Of a DNA stretch of 64,000 nucleotides, positions 1 through 8,639 are shown piece by piece. The first letter of the stretch is position 1; each line of letters begins with the position of its first letter. The translations under genes were made by a program, and so were the position numbers. The DNA comes from CATOSP01 sp965204715. GTDB lineage: Bacteria; Chloroflexota; Dehalococcoidia; Lucifugimonadales; UBA3495. The DNA lies in the NCBI GenBank assembly GCA_965204715.1, contig OZ242009.1:186001-250000 (forward strand), in the 5' to 3' direction. Under the pieces are notes generated by a model, which had not been told where the DNA came from, did no database searches, and saw nothing but the letters and a program-made list of their open reading frames with translations.

Positions 1-98
1 GCGGAATCTACCGGGAGATTTACGATCTCCAACTGCGTCCCCAGGAAGAAGTGCTGCTTGATGCGGCCATAGTCGGGGACGATGGAGGTGACAACTAA
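1..98 (+). CDS. ABC transporter, C-terminal end (partial)
   Basis: Only the last 31 codons of a gene that starts left of the window are present (frame 3, stop TAA at 96-98). The peptide runs GIYREIYDLQLRPQEE and ends in an acidic tail, which resembles the region after the last nucleotide-binding helix of ABC exporter half-transporters. Its stop overlaps the ATG of the next gene (TAATG), so the two are translationally coupled. They probably form a heterodimeric exporter, but that pairing is inferred from the overlap and the family of the next gene. Confidence 0.6.
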   Translation, partial: GIYREIYDLQLRPQEEVLLDAAIVGDDGGDN

Positions 99-2047
99 TG
101 CGCGGAGGAATGGGCGGAGGGGGCGGCTTCGGCGGCATGATGGGCGGTATGCGCGGCCTTCATGCCGGCGGAATGAACTCCCCCAGCCTGGACAACCTCA
201 CCGACGAAGGTGTAGTGGGTTCCGCATACGACAACAAGGTCGTGATGCGCCTGCTCACCTACCTGAGACCTCACAAAAGGGACGCGATCCTCTCGATTTT
301 TGCGATCCTGATCTACACAGTTGGCAACGTGAGCGTCCCCCTATTCCTATTGCTCGGGATCGAATGGGCGATCAACAGCGGTCAGATCGCCCGGCTGCAC
401 ACCGTCGCGCTGATATTCCTTGGGGTGACCGTCGTATACTGCAGCGCGATGTACGTCCAATACATCCTGATGCCCAAGCTGGGCCAGGCGATACTCTACT
501 CCCTGAGAACCCAGATGTTCGGGCACCTGCAAGAGCTGTCGCCGGCCTTCTTCCACCGGACCCCGGTGGGCAGGATCATGTCCCGCAGTCAGAGCGACGT
601 GCTCCAGTTGACCGAGACCTTCGAGCTCATGGTGCAGAGCATCGCGGACATTCTCAGCCTGGCTGGAATCCTGCTGGTCATGCTGGTGATCCTGCCAGCC
701 CTGGGACTGGCGGACTGGAAACTGTCCCTGATATGCCTGAGCGTCATCCCGGTCCTGTTCTTCATCCTCGGCTACTGGCAGAGGTTCGCCCGGCGCTCCT
801 TCATGCGCATCCGCCGCGCCATCGCAATGGTCAACGGCGAGTACAACCAGAACATCACCGGCGTCCGCGTCGTGGAGAGCCTGAACCGGCAGGATGTTAA
901 CCTCGAACACTTCAAGGAACTGAACCAGGAGCACCTCGACGCCAACCTGCAGGCCAGCCGGTTCTCCGGCGGACTCCAGCCAATCGTCGAGGTCCTGATC
1001 GGTTTCGCATTCGGGGTGGTCGTGGTCTTGGGGGGCAGCCTGGTAGTCGGCTCCGGACAGCCGGAGTGGGGAGTTCTCGTGGCCTTCCCCATGTGGATTC
1101 AGCGCTTCTTCGAGCCGATACGCCACCTGACAATGCAATACACCCAGTTGCAGCGGGGAATGGCCGCAGGAGTCCGCATTTTCGAGGTGATCGACCTTCA
1201 GCCGGAAATCAAGGACAAGGAAGACGCCATTGATATGCCGCCCATCGAGGGGGCAGTCAAGTTCGAGGACGTCAACTTCCACTACGTTCCCGGCGTTGAC
1301 GTTCTCAACGACATCAACTTGGACATCAGGCCGGGCGAGAACGTGGCCTTGGTCGGTTCCACGGGAGCAGGCAAGAGCACCCTGGTAACCCTGATCTACC
1401 GCTTCGCCGATGTTACCAACGGGGCAATCACCATCGACGGACACGACATCCGGGACGTGAAAAGGGCCTCGATGGTGAACCAGATGAGCATGGTTCTCCA
1501 AGAACCCTATCTTTTCTCCGGCACGGTGGCCGAGAACGTCCGCTATCTTCACGATGATGCCACCGACGAGGAGGTGGAGGAAGCGGCCAGGGCAGTGGGC
1601 GCTCACGACTTCATCATGGCCTTGGACGGCGGGTACAACTCAGTGTTGGCGGAACGTGGGAGCAACCTCAGCGTTGGCCAGAGGCAGTTGCTCAGCTTCG
1701 CCCGCGCCGTGGTGGGCAACCCGCGCATCATCGTGCTCGATGAAGCTACCGCAAACATCGACACCCACACGGAATTGCTGATTCAGGCTGCTCTCAGGCG
1801 TGTACTGGTAGGCCGTACCTCAATCGTTATCGCCCACCGGCTATCCACCATCCGCAACGCTGACAAGATCGTGGTGTTGGACCACGGCAGGATTGCGGAA
1901 ATAGGCAGCCACGAAGACCTTCTGCGCCGGGACGGAGTCTACGCCCGCCTGTACGCCATCAACTATGGTCTCAATCGGGGGCAAGCGGACGTGTCCGGCA
2001 ACGGGGCGACTGACGTCGCGGCGGCCGCTCCGGCGGACGACAGCTAA
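98..2047 (+). CDS. ABC exporter, fused permease and ATPase (MsbA/LmrA type)
   Basis: A 649-residue half-transporter. After a Gly/Met-rich N-terminus (about residues 1-30) there are hydrophobic segments of a type-1 exporter membrane domain (about 60-340), then a nucleotide-binding domain with Walker A GSTGAGKST, signature LSVGQ, Walker B IIVLDEA and the H-loop IVIAHRLST. All catalytic motifs look intact. The start overlaps the previous ABC gene by 3 bases, so the products probably pair as a heterodimer. The substrate cannot be told from sequence; multidrug or lipid export is typical of the family. A strong hairpin terminator follows the stop. Confidence 0.93.
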   Translation: MRGGMGGGGGFGGMMGGMRGLHAGGMNSPSLDNLTDEGVVGSAYDNKVVMRLLTYLRPHKRDAILSIFAILIYTVGNVSVPLFLLLGIEWAINSGQIARLHTVALIFLGVTVVYCSAMYVQYILMPKLGQAILYSLRTQMFGHLQELSPAFFHRTPVGRIMSRSQSDVLQLTETFELMVQSIADILSLAGILLVMLVILPALGLADWKLSLICLSVIPVLFFILGYWQRFARRSFMRIRRAIAMVNGEYNQNITGVRVVESLNRQDVNLEHFKELNQEHLDANLQASRFSGGLQPIVEVLIGFAFGVVVVLGGSLVVGSGQPEWGVLVAFPMWIQRFFEPIRHLTMQYTQLQRGMAAGVRIFEVIDLQPEIKDKEDAIDMPPIEGAVKFEDVNFHYVPGVDVLNDINLDIRPGENVALVGSTGAGKSTLVTLIYRFADVTNGAITIDGHDIRDVKRASMVNQMSMVLQEPYLFSGTVAENVRYLHDDATDEEVEEAARAVGAHDFIMALDGGYNSVLAERGSNLSVGQRQLLSFARAVVGNPRIIVLDEATANIDTHTELLIQAALRRVLVGRTSIVIAHRLSTIRNADKIVVLDHGRIAEIGSHEDLLRRDGVYARLYAINYGLNRGQADVSGNGATDVAAAAPADDS

Positions 2048-2080
2048 CCCGCCCCACTGGGCGGCGGAATACAAGGCGCA

Positions 2081-2125
2081 TAGTAAAAGCCCCCGGTCCC
2101 ATTCTGGGACCGGGGGCTTTTACTA
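2081..2125. terminator. Bidirectional rho-independent terminator
   Basis: A perfect 20-bp inverted repeat (2081-2100 and 2106-2125) with a 5-base loop. The stem has a GC-rich core flanked by TAAAAG/CTTTTA, giving a T-rich exit in either direction. It lies between the convergent ABC exporter and the DsbA-like gene and can serve both. Confidence 0.9.
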
Positions 2126-2147
2126 TAACCCTGATCTCATACGCAAT

Positions 2148-2798
2148 CTACGAAGCGGCGTCCTCGCCTGCACCCAGGACCCGGCTCATCGCCTCCTGGA
2201 ACACTCCGTAAGGATGGGCGCCGGTGAAGAGCAGATTTCCAACCAGGAAGGTCGGGATGCCCCTGATGCCGTACTTGAGCGCTTCCTGGTACTGTCCCAT
2301 CACCACCGAGGAAAGTTTTCGCTCCTCCAGGTCCCTGACCAGATCGGCAGAGTCCAGTCCCACGCCGTCGGCGATTCCGCTGATTACTTCCAGGTCGCCC
2401 AGGTCCTTGCCGTCGCTCCAGAACGACTGGTAGGCCGCTTGGTGGAACTCCATGAACTTGCCATGCCTTTGGGCATATTCCGTGGCTTCCAGAGCAAACA
2501 TGGTATTAGGTGTAACCCGGGGCGGCTTCATCACCAGCCCGGCCTCCCGCGCCTGACTACGGAGCGGCTCCGACAACTCATCCGGGTTCTCGCCGCTCCT
2601 AGGTTCCCGGACCAGCCCCTCCTTGGGCGTGTCGGGACGCAGCAGGTAGGCACGTCCTTCGATGCTGATGTTGTATTCCTGCTCCAGCTTTTCGACCCGC
2701 TCCAGGCCGATGTAGCACCAAGGTCAAATGTAGTCATACCAGATGGCAACCCGCACAGGACCGCCATCTTGTCCGGGACGCTGAATCGGTATGGTCAT
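2148..2798 (-). CDS. DsbA/FrnE-family thiol oxidoreductase, selenocysteine-containing
   Basis: Reading through one in-frame TGA (2724-2726) gives a continuous 216-residue protein of normal FrnE/DsbA-like length. The TGA is codon 25, at the first Cys of the thioredoxin-fold motif: context YDYI-U-PWCYIG, where relatives have CPWC. The C-terminal part contains the cis-Pro loop GIRGIPTFLVG, which matches the family. The ATG at 2798 has a purine-rich stretch upstream. A gene finder that treats TGA as stop reports only residues 75-216. The product should be a dithiol/selenol oxidoreductase or isomerase; no signal peptide is seen, as in FrnE. Sec reading is inferred from position and homology. A Cys-to-stop mutation is the alternative, but the frame is otherwise clean on both sides. 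Confidence 0.85.
2693..2726 (-). promoter_or_regulatory. Candidate bacterial SECIS hairpin of the DsbA-like gene
   Basis: Starting at the TGA, the mRNA can be drawn as UGACC paired with GGUCG, then UGCU with AGCG, then CA with UG, leaving an apical loop with GG 19-20 nt after the U of the UGA. Bacterial SECIS elements sit just 3' of the UGA with a G-bearing apical loop at about this distance. Drawn by hand; no energy calculation was done. Confidence 0.45.
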
Positions 2799-2895
2799 TG
2801 TCGGCTCCTTCCGGTAGTGTCCAGCCGTTGGCAGCCTGTTGCCAGAGTGCGCTAAAGGACCTGCCAGGGCGGCCGGTCTCGCGCGTGGAGAGCTG

Positions 2896-3633
2896 CTAGG
2901 GCTCCTGGTGGTTCATGGAAAGGGACTGGGGCGCACCGGCCAGCAGCGGGTCCAACTCCATCAGGGAGGCGATTTTCGGGCAGTCCGTGACGTCCTTCAG
3001 CCATCCGCCCCGGTCCATCAGAACACCGTGCATACCTACCGCCCTGGCGCCGAGCACGTCGGCGCGGTACTGGTCGCCGATGTGGACTGTTTCGCTCGCC
3101 TCAACCTTGGCCTGGTCGAGTACGCTGAGAAACATGGACTTGTCGGGTTTCTCCGCCCCGGCCTCAATCGGCGTTACCCAGAAGTCGAGGTAGCGGTCCA
3201 GGCCCAGTTGCAGGCAAATCTGGTTTATGTCCCGCCGCAGATTGGAGAGGACTCCCAGCCGGTAGCCCTGCTCTTTCAAGGACGCCAGGGCAGGCACGGT
3301 GTCTTCAAAGGGGACAAAGTCCTTGGGCACTGAGATGGCCATATCCCAAACTTGTCTGGCCAGTTCAAGGGTTACGGGCACCCCGGCATTCTCCAGAATA
3401 ATCTGTTCGTAACGGGCGAAGAAATCGGACCGTTCTTTATCAGAGCGCAGGCTCAGCGGCCGGGCGGCGTTCTCCTGGTTGAAGAATACATCGGCGACGG
3501 CATATCCCTGGTTGATGTTGGGCTTGGATACACCCAACCCCAACTCCCGGCACGCGGCCTGCTGGATTTCATCAAGAGGGGGCCAGAACCGCACCAGGGT
3601 GTTGTAAAGGTCGAAGGATATAGCTTTGATCAT
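2896..3633 (-). CDS. HAD-superfamily hydrolase (haloacid dehalogenase/phosphatase type)
   Basis: About 245 residues from the ATG at 3633 (MIKAISFDLYNTL). The frame continues upstream, but that stretch has no HAD character. Motif I is DLYNT (nucleophile Asp, with Tyr where phosphatases often have the second Asp), motif II is LSNLRR, and motifs III-IV are seen as EKPDKS and HIGDQYRADVLGA. A helical cap lies between motifs I and II, as in subfamily I. The substrate is unknown; a small phosphorylated metabolite or haloacid is possible. It diverges from rpiB, and the ISKra4 element sits in the region between them. Confidence 0.88.
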   Translation of the reverse strand: MIKAISFDLYNTLVRFWPPLDEIQQAACRELGLGVSKPNINQGYAVADVFFNQENAARPLSLRSDKERSDFFARYEQIILENAGVPVTLELARQVWDMAISVPKDFVPFEDTVPALASLKEQGYRLGVLSNLRRDINQICLQLGLDRYLDFWVTPIEAGAEKPDKSMFLSVLDQAKVEASETVHIGDQYRADVLGARAVGMHGVLMDRGGWLKDVTDCPKIASLMELDPLLAGAPQSLSMNHQEP

Positions 3634-3794
3634 ACAGTTGCCACTTCCTCGGTCCCCCGGTATCCTCACCACACGGCCCCACGGCAATACAATGGGGCCA
3701 CTGCCATAGCTGGATAGAGTCCCTTCAAAAGGGGGGAAGGGCTGACGCATTCTAGCATACCCTGAGCGGCTTTGTAATCCTGACGGCGTTGGTT

Positions 3795-5465
3795 GGGTGT
3801 CCGTCAGAATTTTGGGGATTATCTGGGGCGCCCAACGGGAGCCCGGCGCCAGGGGTGACTGGCCGCAGGCCGGTGAGGGAGTTTTGACCCCTCCCTTCCA
3901 CCGGATAGTGCAACCCCGGCGGGGCTTTTCACCGGGACCTCCGGTCTATCCGCCGGGCTGAGTTTGGCCCCCGGTTCTCCGGCTGCCGCCAGCCGCCGCC
4001 GGGGGCCTGCTTTCTCTCCGGGTGTGCCGGAACTCCGGGAGCCCCGCTTTCTGAGCCGCCGGGCTATACGCGGCCATTCCCCGGCCCAGCGGCCGCTGCA
4101 TACAATGTTGCGCAAGCCCAGCATGGGATTTACATGGGGCCGCGCCCAGTGCATTCCTCCCCCCTTCAACCTCGCTTCCACCACCAGCTTGTTGCCGCTC
4201 TCCACCGCACCGCTTCCTATGGGCCAGCCCTGGGCCCGCAAGACCGGATAGCGCATCTGGGCTTCCCGCTTTTCCAGGTAGGCCAGGGGTTTGCCCAGGT
4301 CAGTTTCCCGGCCTTGGACCAAGACCCTGATGTCCTCCAATACCGGACCGGCGCCCTCATGTTTGAGACGCTGCGTCTGTTCCCGTTGCCATTCATCAGC
4401 CATCGAAGACGCTTCCCCAAACAGGCCCCGGCCGATCTCCCCCATGTACCCCGCAGCATGGGGAAAGTCCAGAATCCGCACCGCACCGGGACAATGAAAG
4501 TCCCCGAATCCCTGAATCCATTCGGCCCCATCGGACACCAGGGCCACTTGGCCCTTTTCCCCCACCCCCCGCCGGCAGGTCTCCGCCAATGCCTGCCGGG
4601 TGAAGCCCGCCGCATCGCTCAACCGGGAAAAATAGGACATCTCCTTCAGGGTTCCAGGCTCCGCACCCGTCTCATCCACCTCCCCAATCACCATCGTCTT
4701 GACCTCAGCCCATTCTCCTCCCGCCAAGGGCGCCATCGCCCCGTCCACTTCCACCACCAGCCGGGCTGAGCCGGAACCGGCCACTTCCCAGTCCACTTCC
4801 CGGCCCTGTTCCAACGCCCCGGCCTCCTCCTCCTGAATGACCACATAAGCCGCCCCCGCTGCTTCGGTATGCCGTCTTACCGTGGCTTCACTGAGGGAAT
4901 TCAGCTTCATCCAGTCCACCAGGAGCCGTTGCGCCTTCTCGAAGGGCATCCAACTCCCCAGCCGCACCAGAACCTCTTCCAGCCCCGGAGTCAGACAGCC
5001 CGGCAGCAATTCCAGCTCTTCATCCAGGGGGGAAAAGTTTCCCGCCGCAAGCGGGGCAGACCCCGTACTCCCGTTCCAGCGTGACCTCCTGCCCCCCCAG
5101 GGTCTGCAACCGCCGCTCCCGCTTGCCCGAAGAGGCCAGTTCATGGCCGCAATCAGGGCATACCGGCCTTTCTCCAGGCTGACTTCCGCTCCAGTCCCTG
5201 GCGGAACTGGCCAGAGCCGTATCCTGGAGCATCCGGCCCCGCAACTTCGCCAGCCGCAGGTCCAGTTCCTTTTCAATCTCACTAAAAGTGGCTTTAGGAT
5301 TCTGCAACCGCCACTCTTTCATCCCGGTGATTGCTTCTTCGCTCAACTCCCGCCAAGTCAATCCCCAATCCTTCATTTCCATAAGACACACCCATCCTCT
5401 CTCCAGTCCTTTGCCGCCATTTTACCCCTCCATCCTCTCCCTATCCAAAATTCTGACGGACACCC
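3795..5465. mobile_element. ISKra4-type insertion sequence, copy A (complete)
   Basis: The ends are near-perfect inverted repeats. The left end begins GGGTGTCCGTCAGAATTTTG at 3795, and the right end (5445-5465) is its complement. A 9-bp direct repeat GCGTTGGTT flanks the element at 3786-3794 and 5466-5474, a target duplication of the size reported for this family. Length is 1671 bp, with a transposase in two overlapping frames inside. It lies in the intergenic space between the HAD gene and rpiB and disrupts no recognisable gene. Confidence 0.93.
3819..5382 (-). CDS. ISKra4-family transposase, expressed by -1 frameshift
   Basis: Two overlapping frames make one protein. The upstream frame (from ATG 5382, beginning MEMKDWGLTW) holds the N-terminal helices and a zinc-finger-like region with CPDCGHE and CPACGGK, then stops shortly after GGKLFPPG. 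The -1 frame continues FSPLDEELELLPG and runs to 3819 with the catalytic core (VVEVDGAMAP, LVSDGAEWI, QGWPIGSGAVES). The join lies on a TTTTCCCCCC run at about 5032-5041, a classic slippery stretch. The joined product is about 520 residues. A programmed -1 shift is inferred because copy B has the same run and the same frame arrangement. Probably functional. Confidence 0.85.
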
Positions 5466-5594
5466 GCGTTGGTTTGACTTACCGGCCGGCTGCCAAGCCC
5501 CAGACCTGGAGTTCGGCCGCTACTTGCGCCTTGACCAGCGGTTAAGTATGCTGACTCCGGCCAGGATCGGAGTCGTCATCGAGGAGAGAGCGAC

Positions 5595-6059
5595 ATGCGG
5601 CTTGCCGTCGGCGCAGACCACGCCGGGTTCGAGTTAAAGGAGCTTCTGGTGCCCTGGCTGCGGTCTGCTGGACATACCGTGGTTGACATCGGCGCTCACG
5701 AACTGGACAACGACGACGACTATCCTGATTTTGCCGCCGCCGTAGCTGAGACTGTCAAGGCCGGCGAGGCGGAGCGGGGGATCATCTTCTGCGGCAGCGG
5801 GGTCGGCGCATCCATCACGGCCAACAAGGTGCCGGGCATCCGAGCCTGCGTATGCCACGATACCTACACTGCCCATCAAGGCGTGGAACACGACGACATG
5901 AACGTCGTCTGCCTGGGGGCGCGGGTAATTGGACTGGACCTCTCCAAAGACGTTATCTCGTCCTTCCTCGGGGCCAGCTTCATCCCGGAACCCAGGTTCA
6001 AGCGGCGGCTGGAAAAGCTGATTGCCGTGGAGAAAAGGGGGCGGGACGCTGACGCATAG
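5595..6059 (+). CDS. rpiB: Ribose-5-phosphate isomerase B
   Basis: 154 residues, standard RpiB/LacAB length. It begins MRLAVGADHAGFELKE, the family N-terminus with the GxDHAG substrate loop, followed by GIIFCGSGVGASITANK, which holds the catalytic Cys and the phosphate-binding loop, and later the NVVCLGARV segment. It interconverts ribose-5-phosphate and ribulose-5-phosphate in the non-oxidative pentose phosphate pathway. A GAGGAGAGAG ribosome-binding site precedes the ATG. It is convergent with otsB. The upstream spacer was lengthened by ISKra4 copy A, which may have moved its original promoter. Confidence 0.95.
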   Translation: MRLAVGADHAGFELKELLVPWLRSAGHTVVDIGAHELDNDDDYPDFAAAVAETVKAGEAERGIIFCGSGVGASITANKVPGIRACVCHDTYTAHQGVEHDDMNVVCLGARVIGLDLSKDVISSFLGASFIPEPRFKRRLEKLIAVEKRGRDADA

Positions 6060-6092
6060 ACAAAATCCCCGCGCCTGAACGCGCCATCCAAT

Positions 6093-6875
6093 CTATAGCT
6101 GTTCCAACAACTCCAGCGCCTGGGACACTTCAGCCGGGGAGTCCACCCGATGCAACGCGCCGGTGGGTTGTCTGGCAGCGCCCACGAACACGGCGACCCC
6201 ATTCGCTTCCTGGACTGCGGCAAACCCGTCCTCATCGGTCACGTCATCCCCGAAGAACAGGGTCAGCCCCGCATCCGGGAACATGCCCTGCAGTTCGGTT
6301 ATCGCCTTCCCCTTGCCCCAGTCCACATTGGGCCGCACCTCGAGCACCATCTTTCCCGCAGTGGTCCTCAGTTGGCCAGACTTCGTATATGGCAGCAACA
6401 CGTCGTCAAACCGCTGGCGTACAGTTGCCTGCTCCGGTTCCGACACCAGCCTGTAGTGAACACTCAACGTAAGGCCCTTGTCCTCGATGATAGCCCCCGG
6501 GAGGGCAGACAGTGCCCCGCCCAGTTTGTCGCACACCCCGGCAAGGGTCTCCCTGACCTGCCGGGCCTGGGGATGAGAGAAGGAGATTCCACGCCCGGCC
6601 ATCTCGAACCCGTGGTTTCCGGCATAGAGCAGTCCGGGTACATCGACCTTCGCGGAGACATCGGGCAGGCTCCGGCCGCTGATGATTCCGGTGATGAAAT
6701 TTCCCCGTCCGGCCAGGTTGGCGAGGCGCTGCCGTGTCTCCGGGGCCAAGACGGCAAGCTCAGGGCGGTCCACTATCGGGACAAGCGTGCCATCGAAGTC
6801 AAACAGAAGCATCACCGTCCCGGCATCACGGATGCGGCGGGCAACACTGGGCCAGACGCTTAACAGATGGGGCAT
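6093..6875 (-). CDS. otsB: Trehalose-6-phosphate phosphatase
   Basis: 260 residues. HAD motif I is LLFDFDGTLVPIVDRPE, the OtsB form. GNHGFEM and motif IV FFGDDVTDEDGFAAV are also present. It hydrolyses trehalose-6-phosphate to trehalose, completing compatible-solute synthesis in the cytoplasm. It lies 56 bp downstream of otsA on the same strand, so the two probably form an operon. The region between this stop and the convergent rpiB stop is short, with no clear terminator. Confidence 0.95.
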   Translation of the reverse strand: MPHLLSVWPSVARRIRDAGTVMLLFDFDGTLVPIVDRPELAVLAPETRQRLANLAGRGNFITGIISGRSLPDVSAKVDVPGLLYAGNHGFEMAGRGISFSHPQARQVRETLAGVCDKLGGALSALPGAIIEDKGLTLSVHYRLVSEPEQATVRQRFDDVLLPYTKSGQLRTTAGKMVLEVRPNVDWGKGKAITELQGMFPDAGLTLFFGDDVTDEDGFAAVQEANGVAVFVGAARQPTGALHRVDSPAEVSQALELLEQL

Positions 6876-6931
6876 GGATATATGGATATGGGGCGTCGAA
6901 AGAGTGAGGGAACGAACTCAAGCCGCGGGCG

Positions 6932-8440
6932 TCAGCGATTGCGTATGGGACGCCTGGCGCGACGGGCCCCCTGCATAAGGTCGACCAGCAGCCGGGCTGC
7001 CCACTTGTAGATGTTGTCCTCCCGGACTATGGACCTCATGCGGACCATGCGGGAGCGGCGCTCCTCGTAGGGCATTTCCACCGCCTCCAGGATGGCGTCG
7101 GCGAAATGCTCGGTGGCGTAAGGGTTGACTATCAGCGCGTCGGTCAGCTCATGGGCCGCGCCTGTGAATGGGCTGAGGATGAGAACGCCGTCCTCGTCGA
7201 AACGGCTGGCCACGTACTCCTTGGCCACCAGGTTCATACCGTCGTGAAGGGAACTGACTACGCAGAATTGCGCCAGCCGCCGCAGGGCCAGGAGCGAAAC
7301 ATTGGGCAGGTCAGTGGGAAGGTAGATAATCGGCTTCCAGTCCCGCACAGCGAACCTGGTATTTATCTCCTCCAGCAGTCCGTCTATCTGTTCGGCCAAC
7401 TGCTGATAGGCGTCGATGCTGGTACGGCTCATCACCCCGGCCTGGACAAAGACCACCTTTCCTATGTACTCGGGGTTCTTCTCCAGGAACCGTCCCATAG
7501 CCCGGAAGCGGTGGGGTATCCCCTTGGTGTAGTCGATGCGGTCGATACCCAGTCCGACGACCATGCCGTTCAGGTCCAACTCATCAGACAGACGCTCCAT
7601 CTCCTCGGTGACATAGGGACTTGCGGCGCTCCGGCAAACGTCCTCGAAGTCGACGCTGATGGGGAATGGCCTTACCAGGGTCGGTTCGTTCCGGTAGCTG
7701 ATGCGGCTGAAGTCCAGGTCCACGCGACTGTCGATGGTGCGCGAGACGGTCTCGAGGAAGTTATTACAGTGATCGCCGATGTGGAAGCCCAGCAGGTCGT
7801 TGCCCAGCAACCCGTCCAGCAATTCCGCCTGCCAGGGACAGATGCGGAAGATCTCCGGGCTGGGCCAGGGGATGTGCCAGAACTGGCCCGTGATAATGTC
7901 CGGGTCGGCCTCGCGGAGGCGGCGCGGCAACAGCGCCAGATGATAGTCCTGGGTGAAGACCGCCGCGGGTTGGCCGCCAATTTCGTCCAGTACCTGGCTA
8001 GCGAATTCGTCGTTCACCGCCTGGTAGGTCTGCCAGTTGTCGGCGTCGAACACCGGCTCGGTATAGGCGTTGTGGCACAGGGGCCATAACGCCTCATTGG
8101 AGAAGCCGTAGTAATAGCCCTGCTCCTGCTCCTCCGTAAGCCATACCAGGCGCAGGGTATATTGCGGGTCGTCGGGGGGCACGGCGATCTTGTTCTGCTC
8201 GTCCACCGCATACCAGTCCCCCTTGCCTCCCCCGTAGGCCACCCAAGTGCCGCCGCATTCCTGCATCAGGGGATCAAGGGCGGTGGTCAGCCCCCCGGCG
8301 GGCACGACGTAACGCAGCTTGCCCTCGACAAGTTCGTGGATGTATGGCTGGCGATTGGAGACGACCACGAGCCGGTAATCCCCGATCTCGCGTTGGACAA
8401 GCCGCCTCAGGCTGTCGGAGTTCCAGGTAGGCGTGGTCAC
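6932..8440 (-). CDS. otsA: Trehalose-6-phosphate synthase (GT20)
   Basis: A glycosyltransferase family 20 protein. Landmarks are RLVVVSNRQPY near the N-terminus, GGLTTALDPLM, the FWHIPWPSPEIF acceptor loop, LLGFHIGDHCNNF, GIDRIDYTKGIPHR and, near the C-terminus, DGMNLVAKEYVAS with the nucleotide-sugar-binding Glu. It transfers glucose from a nucleotide sugar to glucose-6-phosphate. The start is uncertain. The open frame reaches an ATG at 8521, but the GTG at 8440 has an AGAGG sequence upstream and gives a normal N-terminus, so it is preferred. First gene of the otsAB pair. Confidence 0.93.
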   Translation of the reverse strand: MTTPTWNSDSLRRLVQREIGDYRLVVVSNRQPYIHELVEGKLRYVVPAGGLTTALDPLMQECGGTWVAYGGGKGDWYAVDEQNKIAVPPDDPQYTLRLVWLTEEQEQGYYYGFSNEALWPLCHNAYTEPVFDADNWQTYQAVNDEFASQVLDEIGGQPAAVFTQDYHLALLPRRLREADPDIITGQFWHIPWPSPEIFRICPWQAELLDGLLGNDLLGFHIGDHCNNFLETVSRTIDSRVDLDFSRISYRNEPTLVRPFPISVDFEDVCRSAASPYVTEEMERLSDELDLNGMVVGLGIDRIDYTKGIPHRFRAMGRFLEKNPEYIGKVVFVQAGVMSRTSIDAYQQLAEQIDGLLEEINTRFAVRDWKPIIYLPTDLPNVSLLALRRLAQFCVVSSLHDGMNLVAKEYVASRFDEDGVLILSPFTGAAHELTDALIVNPYATEHFADAILEAVEMPYEERRSRMVRMRSIVREDNIYKWAARLLVDLMQGARRARRPIRNR

Positions 8441-8639
8441 GGTCTGCCTCTGATTGGGGGAAAGCACCCGGGACTGGGCCCGGACCGGCAGTGAATCGCA
8501 CTCTGGGGACCGCGAGACCATCGGGGCCGGAAACGGGCCGTTTGACGACGCTTACGCCCGGATAGGTACAGTCCAATTCTGCCACAGCCCGCCCCCATAA
8601 ATCAACCGGAGCCAGTCTATCGGGCGCGACTCTCAATCA

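Noticed and set aside
347..1606. Long minus-strand open frame (419 aa) opposite the ABC exporter
   Set aside because: It has no motif or ribosome site and is the GC-rich shadow of a clear ABC gene.
2531..2767. Small minus-strand frame at the start of the DsbA-like gene
   Set aside because: It is another frame of the Sec-interrupted gene; the true frame reads through TGA and gives the family motif.
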